64,000 bases of DNA from positions 348,777 through 412,776 of the forward strand of contig NZ_CAMYMK010000009.1 in the NCBI RefSeq assembly GCF_947259545.1, read 5' to 3'. Both the position numbers and the translations under genes were made by a program. Positions 18,077 to 27,459 of the stretch are shown in pieces. Within the stretch, counting starts at the first letter, position 1. Every line of letters starts with the position of its first letter. This DNA comes from an uncultured Marinobacter sp. (GTDB lineage Bacteria; Pseudomonadota; Gammaproteobacteria; Pseudomonadales; Oleiphilaceae). Below the pieces are notes generated by a model. The model was not told where the DNA came from. It saw nothing but the letters and a program-made list of their open reading frames with translations, and searched no databases.

Positions 18077-18174
18077 GGCATCTCCCGTTTCATCAGCAGA
18101 CATGTTTCCCATTGTGGTCTTCCCAGTATAAGGAGGAAAGGGATGGGGGTTGTCATGTCATTAACGTTGATATA

Positions 18175-18191
18175 GTTTCGTATAGCGGAAT
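18175..18191. promoter_or_regulatory. Candidate IclR-family operator 4
   Basis: GTTTCGT-ATA-GCGGAAT is a 7-3-7 palindrome in the promoter region between the divergent thiolase and membrane-protein genes. Its right half gives the consensus half-site ATTCCGC. Confidence 0.52.
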
Positions 18192-18276
18192 TAAGTTTTG
18201 TATATTGGTTGCTAAAGACTAATCCGGGTCTGTGTGAAATGCAACCGATACCATCATCGAAGGGCGCTAATCTGTT

Positions 18277-19629
18277 ATGAGCCGTTTTCTGGTTCCTGTT
18301 GCGGTTTTGCTGGAACTTGTGGCGCTTTGCTTCTCCAGCGCACATCTCAGCGCATTCGCCGGCGTGTTATTTGTACTTTACTTCATGTGCGCCCTGTGGC
18401 GACTGCAGGCTTATTCCCGCTACCTGTTCCTGATTTCCCTGCTGGTCATTGGCTATCTGGGTGTTGTCGGCCAGCTGGGTGCCGGAGATCTTATAAGGGC
18501 CGCCTCCAATGCCGCCTTTTACGCCGCGTTTCTGGGAAGCCTGGGAATGATGCAGTGCCTGGTGCGGCGGCTGGAAGTATTGCAAAGAATACATGACGTG
18601 TTGTTGGGTGGGCGCCCGGCCATGTTGTACCCAAAGTACGCGGTGGTGAGTTGTGGCATCGCGTCGGTACTGAGTTTCGGGGTGATGAACCTGCTCTGCG
18701 GCACCCTGGCGGATACCTTGCGGCAGCGAAGTATTACCGGAGTTTCGCGTCTGCGCTGGCTGCGCAGCGTACTGATCAGTACATTGCGGGGGTTTGCGCT
18801 GGTGCCGCTGGTCGCGCCCACCAGTGTTGCGGTCGCCATTATTACCCGGGAAGTACCCACCCTGAGCTGGTCCGGCCTGCTGCCCTATGGTATTGGCAGC
18901 GCGGCATTGCTGGTGCTGGTGGGGTGGGTGCTGGAGCACAGGCGCTTTCGCCTGGTCAGCAGCGAGCGTGAACCACTGGAGACCTGGCCGGCCGGAAGTG
19001 CGCGATTATTGCTATTGGTGCTGACCATTTTCACGGCCATGGGGGTGCTGGTCCAGTTCACGGAGTTGAAGGTGTCGGTGGCGGCCATGCTGACGGTGAC
19101 GGTGGTGACCCTTCTTTATATGTTCTGGAACGACCGCTCAGTGACCGCTGTGGCGCGGGAGGCCGCTGACAACATGCTGGGCATGAGCAACGAGATGTCG
19201 ATTTTCGCCGGGTCCGCCGGCCTAGGTGTGGCGCTGGTGGCGGTCATTCCGGCAGACGCCCTGGCAGGCATGGCATCTGGTGAGCTTGGCGTATTGTTGC
19301 TGGCGGTGTGTGGGTTGCTGATGATGCCCATGCTATCGGCCGTAGGGATTATTCCTATCACGGTGCTGAGTGTGCAGGCGGGATTGATGCCCCAACTGGT
19401 GGCGGAAGGGGTTGATCCGTTGCCGGTTGCGGTAGCGCTGGTCATCGGGTTCTCCCTGGCCATGATGCTGTCGCCGTTCGGCCCGGCGGTGATGTTGTTG
19501 TCACGGTTTGGTCAGGTGTCACGTTGGGTGGTGGCGTTTGGCTGGAATGGAGTCTTCGTCCTGCTGTCCCTTCCGTTGTTGCTGCTAATGTTGTGGGGTG
19601 TGTTCGTGGTGGCGCCGGCCATGGGCTGA
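18277..19629 (+). CDS. Polytopic inner-membrane protein of unknown function (possible transporter)
   Basis: A 450-residue, very hydrophobic protein with roughly 10-12 predicted membrane spans and no signal peptide. Recognisable motifs are lacking, but two halves of similar topology and glycine-rich segments (NEMSIFAGSAGLGVALVAV, VGIIPITVLSVQAG) recall the ion-transporter superfamily of carboxylate carriers. It is divergent from the thiolase/gcdH genes and shares a candidate operator with them. Uptake of a dicarboxylate or other acid is a reasonable guess, no more. I do not recognise the family with certainty. Confidence 0.78.
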   Translation: MSRFLVPVAVLLELVALCFSSAHLSAFAGVLFVLYFMCALWRLQAYSRYLFLISLLVIGYLGVVGQLGAGDLIRAASNAAFYAAFLGSLGMMQCLVRRLEVLQRIHDVLLGGRPAMLYPKYAVVSCGIASVLSFGVMNLLCGTLADTLRQRSITGVSRLRWLRSVLISTLRGFALVPLVAPTSVAVAIITREVPTLSWSGLLPYGIGSAALLVLVGWVLEHRRFRLVSSEREPLETWPAGSARLLLLVLTIFTAMGVLVQFTELKVSVAAMLTVTVVTLLYMFWNDRSVTAVAREAADNMLGMSNEMSIFAGSAGLGVALVAVIPADALAGMASGELGVLLLAVCGLLMMPMLSAVGIIPITVLSVQAGLMPQLVAEGVDPLPVAVALVIGFSLAMMLSPFGPAVMLLSRFGQVSRWVVAFGWNGVFVLLSLPLLLLMLWGVFVVAPAMG

Positions 19630-19662
19630 TACCAGAATGACCGGCGCGATTGCCTGACGTTT

Positions 19663-20592
19663 TCAGTATCCCCGGCTGGTGTCCACGATGCCGGTAATCG
19701 ACTGACCGTTATGGTGCGCACGGATTTTGCCGGTAATCTGCTCCAGCGTGGCGTGCCGCAGGGTGCGCGCCGAAATGTGTGGCGTGATGGTGATCTCCGG
19801 ACGCTGCCAGAACGGGTGGTCCGACGGCAGCGGCTCCTGGCGGAACACATCCAGCGAGGCCCGTGCCACATGATGGTCATCGATGGCTCTGAGCAGGTCG
19901 TCCTCTACCAGATGCTCCCCCCGACCAACGTTAATCACCACGGCACCAGGCATCAGTTGGCTGAGATGCGTGTAATTGAGGATATCCCGGGTTTCATCGG
20001 TCAGCGGCAGGGTATTCACCAGCACCCGGGTTGATTGCAGGAAATTGGGCAGGTGGTCGGCCCCGGCAAAGGTCGTAACCCCTTCAAGGTCATGCTCGCT
20101 ACGGGCCCAGCCGTTGACGCGGTAATCCAGGTCCGCCAGTGTGCGCGCTACCCGTTTGCCAATGTGACCAAGGCCCATCACCCCGATCGGCCAATCACTG
20201 CGCTTGATCGGACGGTGAATTTTCCAGATGCCTTCACGTTGCTGTTCCCGATAGGTTTCCATACCCCGGCTGGCTTCCAGGAGCTGGTGCAGCACATATT
20301 CCGCCATCTGCACGGACATGCCGGCATCTTCCAGGCGCACTACGGGCAGGTGGGGCGGCAGGTTGGGCACGGCCAGCAGGCCATCAATGCCGGCGCCCAG
20401 GTTAAACACTGCCTTCAGACTCTTCTCGCGCTCAAACAGTTCCGCCGGTGGCTGCCAGACAATGGCGTAGTCGGCGTTAACGGCTGGGCCGTTGGCGTCC
20501 CATACATGAATCTCGGCCTCCGGAAGCAGCTCCTTGATGGGTACAGTCCAGCGTTCTGGCTTGGGGTCTCCTGCTACAAATAGTACCTTCAT
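19663..20592 (-). CDS. ghrA: Glyoxylate/hydroxypyruvate reductase A-like D-2-hydroxyacid dehydrogenase
   Basis: A 309-residue NAD(P)H-dependent D-2-hydroxyacid dehydrogenase. It shares the GhrA layout: ADYAIVWQPPAELF, FNLGAGIDGLL, the nucleotide motif GVMGLGHIGKRVARTL, NVGRGEHLVEDDLLRAI, the catalytic-His segment TITPHISARTLR, and the C-terminal VDTSRGY. It should reduce glyoxylate, hydroxypyruvate or a related 2-oxoacid. The frame is open 51 codons upstream, but ATG at 20592 has a GGAGAG site and begins the family-conserved MKVLFVAGD. It is divergent from the IclR gene. Confidence 0.9.
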   Translation of the reverse strand: MKVLFVAGDPKPERWTVPIKELLPEAEIHVWDANGPAVNADYAIVWQPPAELFEREKSLKAVFNLGAGIDGLLAVPNLPPHLPVVRLEDAGMSVQMAEYVLHQLLEASRGMETYREQQREGIWKIHRPIKRSDWPIGVMGLGHIGKRVARTLADLDYRVNGWARSEHDLEGVTTFAGADHLPNFLQSTRVLVNTLPLTDETRDILNYTHLSQLMPGAVVINVGRGEHLVEDDLLRAIDDHHVARASLDVFRQEPLPSDHPFWQRPEITITPHISARTLRHATLEQITGKIRAHHNGQSITGIVDTSRGY

Positions 20593-20876
20593 GTGCTCTC
20601 CGGGGATCGTCAGGTGCATTAAACTTGTTTGCCATGTTCCGCTTAGCAGAATAATATACCGAAATAGATCCGTAAACCCGGGGGTTCGTATGGAAATCGC
20701 GGAAGAAATATGAAACATAAAGGAAGAGTGTTTCATATTTGGCACGGCTTTTGATAATGGTTTCTGGTACTTGATATCTGCAGCGATTAAAATACCGCAA
20801 CTTTTCTTCTATCTGACTATTATCCGGATATGCCGGGCGCACCGGATCAGGCGCAGCTGTTGGAGGTCGCCAGTTT
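20593..20876. promoter_or_regulatory. Divergent promoter region of ghrA-like and iclR genes
   Basis: This 284-bp gap holds the best palindrome of the set (20636-20652). It also has an ATACCGC half-site near 20790, before the iclR start, but no clear partner. No other gene is visible. Confidence 0.55.
20636..20652. promoter_or_regulatory. Candidate IclR-family operator 5
   Basis: GTTCCGC-TTA-GCAGAAT lies 44 bp upstream of the reductase start and next to the IclR gene itself. Both halves are close to ATTCCGC. Confidence 0.55.
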
Positions 20877-21701
20877 ATGACAAAAGCACAGATCACTTCA
20901 CCGGAACTGTTGGCGGCATCCGGCGACGGCGAACCGGTAAAGCCGGAAAAGGATCGCAAGTTCGTAGAGGCGCTTTCCCGTGGTCTCGACGTGCTTCGTG
21001 CCTTCAGCCAGGGCTCGGTGATTCTGGGTAACCAGGACATCGCGCGTCTGACCGGACTGCCGAAGCCCACCGTTTCGCGCATGACCTACACCCTGACCAA
21101 GCTGGGCTATCTCAGCTACAACGCCCAGCTGGAAAAGTATCAGCTCAGCTCCGGCGTGCTGGCTTTGGGTTACGCCTATGTGTCCAATCTCAAGGTGCGC
21201 CAGTTGGCCAAGCCCTACATGGATGAGTTTGCACGTCAGACCAACATGTCTGTCGGCCTGACCTGCCGCGACCGCCTGCACATGATCTATGTAGAGAACC
21301 GGCTGCCCCCGGAAGCCTCATTGCTGCGCATGGACATCGGCCTGAAACTGCCCATGGCCACCACATCGGCGGGCCGCGCCTACTATTGCGCTATCTCCGA
21401 CAAGGGGCGCAAAGTCATTGATGATGCCATGGAAGCAAAGTATGGCGATGCCTGGCCGGAGAAGCGGGAAGGTCTTGAGCGTTCAATGGAAGACTATAAG
21501 CAGTACGGCTTCTGCCTTTCCCTGGGAGAATGGGATCGCAACATCAATTCCGCGGGCGTGCCGATTCACCTGCAGGACGGCACCATCATGGCGCTGACCT
21601 GTGCGGCGCCATCCTATCTGATTCCCGGCGAAAAGCTGCGGGAGTCCATTGCCCACCAGTTGGCGATGCTGGCCAGCGATATTGAATCGCTTGGTGTTTG
21701 A
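20877..21701 (+). CDS. IclR-family transcriptional regulator
   Basis: A 274-residue regulator. An unstructured N-terminus of about 30 residues precedes the winged helix (FVEALSRGLDVLRAFSQG...NQDIARLTGLPKPTVSRMTYTLTKLGYL), then the IclR effector domain (LKVRQLAKPYMDEFARQTNMSVGL, MATTSAGRAYYCAIS). DcaR/PcaR-type IclR proteins control dicarboxylate and aromatic catabolism. Its neighbours and the shared palindromes suggest control of the acyl-CoA dehydrogenase pair, the DcaP-like porin, thiolase/gcdH, the membrane protein and the reductase. The start is set by GGAGG. Confidence 0.92.
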   Translation: MTKAQITSPELLAASGDGEPVKPEKDRKFVEALSRGLDVLRAFSQGSVILGNQDIARLTGLPKPTVSRMTYTLTKLGYLSYNAQLEKYQLSSGVLALGYAYVSNLKVRQLAKPYMDEFARQTNMSVGLTCRDRLHMIYVENRLPPEASLLRMDIGLKLPMATTSAGRAYYCAISDKGRKVIDDAMEAKYGDAWPEKREGLERSMEDYKQYGFCLSLGEWDRNINSAGVPIHLQDGTIMALTCAAPSYLIPGEKLRESIAHQLAMLASDIESLGV

Positions 21702-21730
21702 TTCTATCGGCTAACTGAAGAAGCCTGGGG

Positions 21731-21833
21731 CCGGACGGGGATCTCCCTCCGAAACCGTGCGGAGCCATGGATGGCGGAGCCGAGCGTACAGGGATGTATT
21801 TACAGCGTGTTTCGGAGGGAGATCCCCGTCCGG
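21731..21833. repeat. Hairpin repeat family A, copy 1
   Basis: A 25-bp perfect inverted repeat (21731-21755 with 21809-21833) encloses a 53-nt core (21756-21808). The core differs at only four positions from that of copy 2 at 46484-46594, while the arms are unrelated in sequence. The element lies between the iclR stop and the next operon. Function unknown. Confidence 0.9.
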
Positions 21834-21862
21834 GCCTCCCCCACAAGCTGATATACCCGAAA

Positions 21863-21890
21863 ACCTCAGGACCCGTCCTGGGGTTTTTTT
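21863..21890 (+). terminator. Rho-independent terminator after iclR
   Basis: The stem ACCTCAGGA/TCCTGGGGT (one G-T pair) with loop CCCG is followed by seven T, downstream of the iclR gene and repeat A1. Confidence 0.8.
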
Positions 21891-21994
21891 ATGCCTGCAT
21901 TTTAATCCATGGTTGAAACCTGCCGAAAACTTGTATTAAATCGTACTTATGTTTCGCTTGATAAAACTACATTCCATATAGGCGAGGGGAGATT

Positions 21995-24088
21995 ATGTCT
22001 GAGGTCGTAACTTACAACCGGGAAGGCGCCATTGGCGTCATCACAGTGAACTACCCGCCCGTGAACGCGCTGGGTCACGCGGTTCGTGCCGGTCTGGTGG
22101 CTGCGCTTGAGCAGGGGCAGAACGACGCAGACGCCAAGGTCCTGTTGCTGGTTTGCGAAGGCCGCACCTTTATTGCCGGCGCCGATATCCGCGAATTCGG
22201 CAAGCCGATGCAGGAGCCGGGACTGGCTTCCGTTATAGATCAGTACGAAAACAGCGACAAACCGATTGTTGCCGCCATTCACGGCACCGCCCTCGGTGGT
22301 GGTCTGGAGACCGCGCTTGGCTGCCATTACCGGGTGGCCCTGAACAGTGCCAAAGTTGGCCTGCCGGAAGTGAAGCTGGGACTGTTACCCGGTGCTGGCG
22401 GTACCCAACGCCTGCCGCGCCTGACCGGTGCCCAGAAAGCCCTGGAAATGATCACCTCCGGTGAGTTCGTGAGCGCCAAAGACGCCCTTGCTCAGGGCAT
22501 CGTTGATGCGGTTGAAGACGGCAGCGATATCAAGGCCGTTGGTCTGGCATACGCTCAGACAGTTGCCGATGAAGGCAAGCCGGTCCGCCGAGTGCGGGAT
22601 GTAACTGACAAGGTAGAAGCTGACAAGGGCAGTGAGATTTTTGACCAGTTCCGCGCCGGTCTGCAAAAGAAAGCGCGTGGCCTGTTCTCTCCGTTCAAGT
22701 GCGTGGATGCGGTGGAAGCGGCCTTCAGCCTGCCGTTCGATGAAGGCATGAAGCGCGAACGCGAACTGTTTATGGAATGCATGGAATCACCGCAGCGTGC
22801 CGGGCTGGTTCATGCCTTCTTTGCCGAGCGCGAAGTTTCCAAGGTAAAAGGCCTGTCCAAGGACGCGCCGGTCCGTGACGTTAACAGTGTGGGCATCATC
22901 GGGGCTGGCACCATGGGTGGCGGTATCGCCATGAACTTCGCCAACGCCGGCATCCCCGTGACCATTGTGGAAGTGAAGCAGGAAGCCCTGGACAAGGGGC
23001 TCGGCATCATCCGCAAGAACTACGAAAACTCCGCGAAGAAAGGTCGCATCACACAACAGCAGGTTGAGGAGCGCATGGCGCTGATCAGCGGCAGCCTGAC
23101 CTATGACGACTTCAGGGACGTGGACCTGGTGATTGAAGCCGTGTTCGAGAACATGGCCATCAAGAAGGAGATCTTCGGCAAGCTGGACGAGGTTTGTAAG
23201 CCTGGTGCCATCCTGGCGTCCAACACTTCCACTCTGGATATCGACGAAATTGCCTCTGCCACCAAGCGTCCGGAAGACGTGGTGGGCATGCATTTCTTCA
23301 GCCCGGCAAACGTCATGAAGCTGCTGGAGAACGTGCGTGGCAGCAAGACCTCCGACGAGGTGAAGGCCACGGTGATGGCCGTTGCCAAGAAGATCAAGAA
23401 GGTCGGTGTGCTGGTTGGCAACTGCTACGGATTTGTTGGCAACCGTATGCTGCACAAGCGTGGTGCGGAAGCTATGGCACTGGTGAACGAAGGTGCCAGC
23501 CCACAGCAGGTGGACAAGGTGTTGACGGATCTGGGGTATCCCATGGGTCAGTTTGCGATGTCGGATCTGGCCGGTATCGACGTGGGCTATCGTATCCGCG
23601 AAGAACGCCGTAATGCAGGTGAAGACGTACCGGCGAGCTGGATGGACAAACTGGTGGAAATGGATCGTCTGGGCCAGAAGACTCAGGCTGGTGTCTATAA
23701 GTACGAGGAAGGCAGCCGCAAGCCGATCCCGGATCCGGAAGTGGATCAGTTGATTGCCGAGTTCCGCAAGGAGCAGGGCATCACTCCGCGTGAGATCAGC
23801 GATCAGGAGATCCTGGAGCGCTGCATGTATGTGATGATCAACGAAGGCGCCAAGATTCTGGAAGAGGGCATCGCCGATCGTTCGCTGGACATCGATGTGG
23901 TGTGGATCTACGGCTACGGCTTCCCGGCCTACCGTGGTGGTCCCATGTTCTGGGCGGACCAGGTTGGTCTGGACACTATCCTCAGCACAGTCAAGAACTT
24001 CCACGACTCCCTCGGTGGTGAGCAGTGGAAGCCGGCGGGCCTGCTGGAGAAATTGGTCAGTGAAGGTCGTAGGTTCGGCGATCTTTAG
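21995..24088 (+). CDS. Bifunctional enoyl-CoA hydratase/3-hydroxyacyl-CoA dehydrogenase
   Basis: A 697-residue multifunctional beta-oxidation enzyme. The N-terminal crotonase domain (1-190) has the oxyanion-hole segments [12 protein letters not shown] and [13 protein letters not shown] and catalytic Glu residues in [16 protein letters not shown]. The NAD domain starts at [21 protein letters not shown] (about 300), followed by [14 protein letters not shown] and two C-terminal HAD domains, ending with the [17 protein letters not shown] signature. The architecture resembles the peroxisomal bifunctional enzyme and shorter FadB homologues. It is followed 48 bp later by a thiolase, giving a beta-oxidation pair. 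Confidence 0.94.
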   Translation: MSEVVTYNREGAIGVITVNYPPVNALGHAVRAGLVAALEQGQNDADAKVLLLVCEGRTFIAGADIREFGKPMQEPGLASVIDQYENSDKPIVAAIHGTALGGGLETALGCHYRVALNSAKVGLPEVKLGLLPGAGGTQRLPRLTGAQKALEMITSGEFVSAKDALAQGIVDAVEDGSDIKAVGLAYAQTVADEGKPVRRVRDVTDKVEADKGSEIFDQFRAGLQKKARGLFSPFKCVDAVEAAFSLPFDEGMKRERELFMECMESPQRAGLVHAFFAEREVSKVKGLSKDAPVRDVNSVGIIGAGTMGGGIAMNFANAGIPVTIVEVKQEALDKGLGIIRKNYENSAKKGRITQQQVEERMALISGSLTYDDFRDVDLVIEAVFENMAIKKEIFGKLDEVCKPGAILASNTSTLDIDEIASATKRPEDVVGMHFFSPANVMKLLENVRGSKTSDEVKATVMAVAKKIKKVGVLVGNCYGFVGNRMLHKRGAEAMALVNEGASPQQVDKVLTDLGYPMGQFAMSDLAGIDVGYRIREERRNAGEDVPASWMDKLVEMDRLGQKTQAGVYKYEEGSRKPIPDPEVDQLIAEFRKEQGITPREISDQEILERCMYVMINEGAKILEEGIADRSLDIDVVWIYGYGFPAYRGGPMFWADQVGLDTILSTVKNFHDSLGGEQWKPAGLLEKLVSEGRRFGDL

Positions 24089-24136
24089 AACTTCGCCTAA
24101 CCGGATCTACCCGTACTGTTTACGAAGGAAATTATT

Positions 24137-25321
24137 ATGTCTGACGCCGTTATTGTCTCAACTGCGCGTACCGGTCTCGGTAAATCCTACCGTGGCGCCC
24201 TGAACAACACCCACAGCGTGGACCTGGCTGGTCACGTTATCCAGCACGCGGTTGAGCGTGCGGGTATCGACCCGAGCATCGTTGAGGACGTGATCCTCGG
24301 CGCTACCTTCCACGAAGGCGCCCAGGGCAAGAATATGGCGCGTCTGGCGGCGATCCGCGCTGGTTTGCCGGTGACCACCGCCGGTGTCTCCATCAACCGC
24401 TTCTGCAGCTCCGGTTTGCAGGCCATTGCCATGGCGTCCCAGCGCGTGGTGTCCGAGAAGGTACCGGCCATGGTGGCCGGTGGTGTGGAATCCATTTCGC
24501 TGGTGCAGAACGACAAGCTCAACAGCTTTCATGCTACCAACGAGTGGCTGATGAAGAACAAGCCCGAGCTGTACCTGTCGATGATTGAAACCGCCGACAT
24601 CGTTGCCCAGCGTTATGGCGTCAGCCGTGATTCCCAGGACGAATACGCCCTGATTTCCCAGCAGCGCACTGCCGCTGCTCAGGAAGCGGGCAAGTTCGAC
24701 GACGAAATCGTGCCTTTCGACGCCACCATGATGGTGAAGGACAAGGAAACCGGGGACATCAGCTATAAGGATGTCACGCTGACCCGTGACGAGTGCAACC
24801 GCCCCAACACCACGCTGGAGGGTCTGCAGGGGCTGAACCCGGTTCGTGGAGACGATCAGTTCGTCACGGCAGGTAACGCATCCCAGCTCTCAGACGGCGC
24901 GTCCGTGTGCACGGTGATGAACAGCACCTACGCGGAGAAAAACAACATCGAACCCATGGGTATCTTCCGTGGCTTCGCTGTTGCTGGCTGCGAACCGGAT
25001 GAAATGGGTATCGGTCCGGTATTTGCCATCCCGCGTCTGCTGGAGCGCACCGGCCTGAAGATGGATGACATCGATCTGTGGGAACTGAATGAAGCCTTCG
25101 CCTCGCAGGTGGTTTACTGCCGTGATCGTCTGGGTATTCCCATGGACAAGCTGAACGTGAACGGTGGTTCTATCGCTGTGGGTCATCCCTACGGTGTCAC
25201 CGGCTCCCGTTTGACCGGGCACGCCCTGATTGAAGGCAAGCGCCGCGGCGCGAAGTATGTGGTGGTTACCATGTGCATCGGCGGTGGCCAGGGCGCTGCT
25301 GGCCTGTTTGAAGTGGTTTAA
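24137..25321 (+). CDS. 3-ketoacyl-CoA thiolase
   Basis: A 394-residue acetyl-CoA C-acyltransferase. The nucleophile Cys is in [16 protein letters not shown] (about residue 90), the His in [18 protein letters not shown], and the second Cys in [17 protein letters not shown]. It completes the beta-oxidation cycle with the upstream hydratase/dehydrogenase and is probably in the same transcript. The start follows GAAGG. Hairpin repeat B1 lies just after the stop. Confidence 0.94.
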   Translation: MSDAVIVSTARTGLGKSYRGALNNTHSVDLAGHVIQHAVERAGIDPSIVEDVILGATFHEGAQGKNMARLAAIRAGLPVTTAGVSINRFCSSGLQAIAMASQRVVSEKVPAMVAGGVESISLVQNDKLNSFHATNEWLMKNKPELYLSMIETADIVAQRYGVSRDSQDEYALISQQRTAAAQEAGKFDDEIVPFDATMMVKDKETGDISYKDVTLTRDECNRPNTTLEGLQGLNPVRGDDQFVTAGNASQLSDGASVCTVMNSTYAEKNNIEPMGIFRGFAVAGCEPDEMGIGPVFAIPRLLERTGLKMDDIDLWELNEAFASQVVYCRDRLGIPMDKLNVNGGSIAVGHPYGVTGSRLTGHALIEGKRRGAKYVVVTMCIGGGQGAAGLFEVV

Positions 25322-25347
25322 GCAAGGTATAACGGTGCAGTCAGGCC

Positions 25348-25442
25348 GGTCATGGGGTGGGGGTACCTTTTCTGACGGGATAAAGGTGTCTGAGCGAAGC
25401 GAGTTCTTTTCCCATAAGAAAAGGTACCCCCACCGCAGGACC
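25348..25442. repeat. Hairpin repeat family B, copy 1
   Basis: Nearly complementary 26-nt arms (outer GGTC.../...GACC, inner GTGGGGGTACCTTTTCT with its complement) surround a core containing TGTCTGAGCGAAGCGAGTT. It lies between the thiolase and an acyl-CoA dehydrogenase gene. Copies 2 and 3 are at 27321 and 30040. Confidence 0.9.
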
Positions 25443-25495
25443 AGACTTCAGACTGGCAGGCTACCGTGTTAATCCATGCCAAGGGTAACGAGGCC

Positions 25496-27298
25496 ATGCA
25501 ACAAAAAATCATCAATACCCAGGACCTTGCGTTCCAGTTGTTCGAGCTCCACGACGTCGAACAGACCCTGGGTTATGACCGCTATGCGGAACACAACCGT
25601 GAAACCCTGCAGGCGGCCCTGGACCTGGCACTGAAAGTGGCCGCCGAAGAGTTTGCGCCCCATGCCCGCCTGGTTGATGAAGAAGAACCCAGGTTCGAGA
25701 ACGGCCGGGTAGAAATGCGCCCGGAAGTGAAAAAAGCGCTCGACGTGCTGCGCGACACTGGTCTGATGGCCGCCGGTCAGGATTTTGAACGTGGTGGCAT
25801 GCAGCTGCCTGCTGCGGTGGCCCAGATGTGCGTGGGGCTGCTCAAGGGCGCGAATGTTGGCACTCAGGGTTACGCTGGCCTGACCATCGCGGCAGCGAAC
25901 CTGATCAAGGCCCAGGGCAACGAGTACCAGCAGAAGAAATACGCCGAACCGATGATGGCCGGTCGGTTTTTCGGCACCATGTGCCTGACCGAGCCCCATT
26001 CCGGCTCTTCCCTCGGTGACCTGCGTACCCGGGCGGAACCGCAAGACGACGGCAGTTATCGCCTGTTTGGCAACAAGATCTTCATATCCGCCGGCGACCA
26101 TGAGCTGAGTGACAACATCATCCACATGGTGCTCGCCCGCCTGCCGGATGCCCCTCCCGGGGTGAAAGGTATTTCCCTGTTTATCGTGCCCAAGATCCTG
26201 GTCAATGAAGACGGCAGCCTTGGCGAACGAAACGACGTTGCGTTGGCGGGGTTGATTCACAAGATGGGGTACCGGGGTACGACCTCCACCATGCTCAACT
26301 TTGGTGAGAAGGATGGGGCTGTTGGTTACCTGGTGGGCGAGCCCAACAACGGCCTGGCGGCCATGTTCCACATGATGAACGAAGCCCGCATCGGCGTCGG
26401 CCTCGGTTCAGTCATGCTTGGCTACACCGGCTACCTCCACGCCCTCGACTACGCCCGTGATCGCAAACAGGGCCGCCCGGTTGGGGAGAAAGACCCCAAC
26501 ACCCCACAAGTGCCATTGATCCGTCACGCCGATATCCGCCGTATGCTTCTGACCCAGAAAGCCTACGTGGAAGGCGGTCTGGCGTTGTGCCTGCAAGGCG
26601 CCATGCTGGTGGACGAGAAAAAACACGGGGCCACCGATAGCGATCGCCAACTCGCGGCCGGTCTGCTGGATCTGCTGACACCAGTCATCAAGTCCTGGCC
26701 GTCCCAGTTCTGCCTGGAGGCCAACAGCCTGGCGATCCAGGTGTATGGTGGCTACGGCTACACCCGCGAGTACCCCGTTGAGCAGTTCTATCGAGACAAC
26801 CGGCTCAACCCGATTCACGAGGGCACTCACGGCATCCAGGGCATCGACCTGCTGGGTCGCAAAGTCTCCATGGCCGGCGGCAGGTATTACGAAGAACTGA
26901 TGGAACGCATAGCCGCTACCATCGGCGAGTCCCGCGATATCGAACGACTGGCACTGTGTGCCGACCATCTGGACCGGGCCGTGAAATCCCTGGCCACCGC
27001 GACGGACGCCATCAACGCCGAGAAAGCCAACGGCAACGTGGAAAAAGCCCTGGCCAACGCTTCGCTCTACCTGGAAGCCTTCGGCCACACCGTCGTCGGC
27101 TGGCTCTGGCTGCGACAGGCCATCAAGGCCCTTGCCGGACTGGAAGGAAATGGTGAGCAGACAGCGGAATTCTACGAGGGTAAGGTGAAAGCCTGTGAGT
27201 ATTTTGCGCGCTATGAATTGCCGAAAGTGCTCAGCCTGTCCGGTTTGCTGAGCGCAGTGGATACAACGGCGCTGGGCATACAGGACTCTGAGTTCTAG
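25496..27298 (+). CDS. Acyl-CoA dehydrogenase, long form (about 600 residues)
   Basis: A 600-residue FAD-dependent acyl-CoA dehydrogenase with a C-terminal extension. The core has MCLTEPHSGSSLGDLRTRAEP (flavin loop), GNKIFISAGDHELSDNIIHMVLA, and YGGYGYTREYPVEQFYRDNRLNPIHEGTHGIQGIDLLGRK containing the catalytic-Glu region. The tail of about 150 residues matches the AcdF/C-terminal extension of AidB/ACAD9-like enzymes. A GTG 30 bp upstream is open, but the GAGG site supports the ATG at 25496. It lies in the beta-oxidation block between repeats B1 and B2. Confidence 0.92.
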   Translation: MQQKIINTQDLAFQLFELHDVEQTLGYDRYAEHNRETLQAALDLALKVAAEEFAPHARLVDEEEPRFENGRVEMRPEVKKALDVLRDTGLMAAGQDFERGGMQLPAAVAQMCVGLLKGANVGTQGYAGLTIAAANLIKAQGNEYQQKKYAEPMMAGRFFGTMCLTEPHSGSSLGDLRTRAEPQDDGSYRLFGNKIFISAGDHELSDNIIHMVLARLPDAPPGVKGISLFIVPKILVNEDGSLGERNDVALAGLIHKMGYRGTTSTMLNFGEKDGAVGYLVGEPNNGLAAMFHMMNEARIGVGLGSVMLGYTGYLHALDYARDRKQGRPVGEKDPNTPQVPLIRHADIRRMLLTQKAYVEGGLALCLQGAMLVDEKKHGATDSDRQLAAGLLDLLTPVIKSWPSQFCLEANSLAIQVYGGYGYTREYPVEQFYRDNRLNPIHEGTHGIQGIDLLGRKVSMAGGRYYEELMERIAATIGESRDIERLALCADHLDRAVKSLATATDAINAEKANGNVEKALANASLYLEAFGHTVVGWLWLRQAIKALAGLEGNGEQTAEFYEGKVKACEYFARYELPKVLSLSGLLSAVDTTALGIQDSEF

Positions 27299-27320
27299 CG
27301 GATATTGAGTTTGTCAGAAC

Positions 27321-27414
27321 GGTCGTGGGGTGGGGTGCCTTTTCTGGCGGGAAAAAGATGTCTGAGCGCAGCGAGTTATTTTTCCCATAAGAAAAGGCAC
27401 CCCACCCTGCGGCC
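27321..27414. repeat. Hairpin repeat family B, copy 2
   Basis: It has the same plan as copy 1, but the arm reads GTGGGGTGCC instead of GTGGGGGTACC and the opposite arm changes to GGCACCCCAC, so pairing is kept. The core contains TGTCTGAGCGCAGCGAGTT. It lies between the acyl-CoA dehydrogenase and alcohol dehydrogenase genes. Confidence 0.9.
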
Positions 27415-27459
27415 AGCCCCAAAACAAGAAGGCTAAGTAAAACCGAGGAGCAAAACAGA

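Noticed and set aside
20785..20800. ATACCGC half-site before iclR as a sixth operator
   Set aside because: No matching second half at the proper spacing was found, so autoregulation is not supported by this site.
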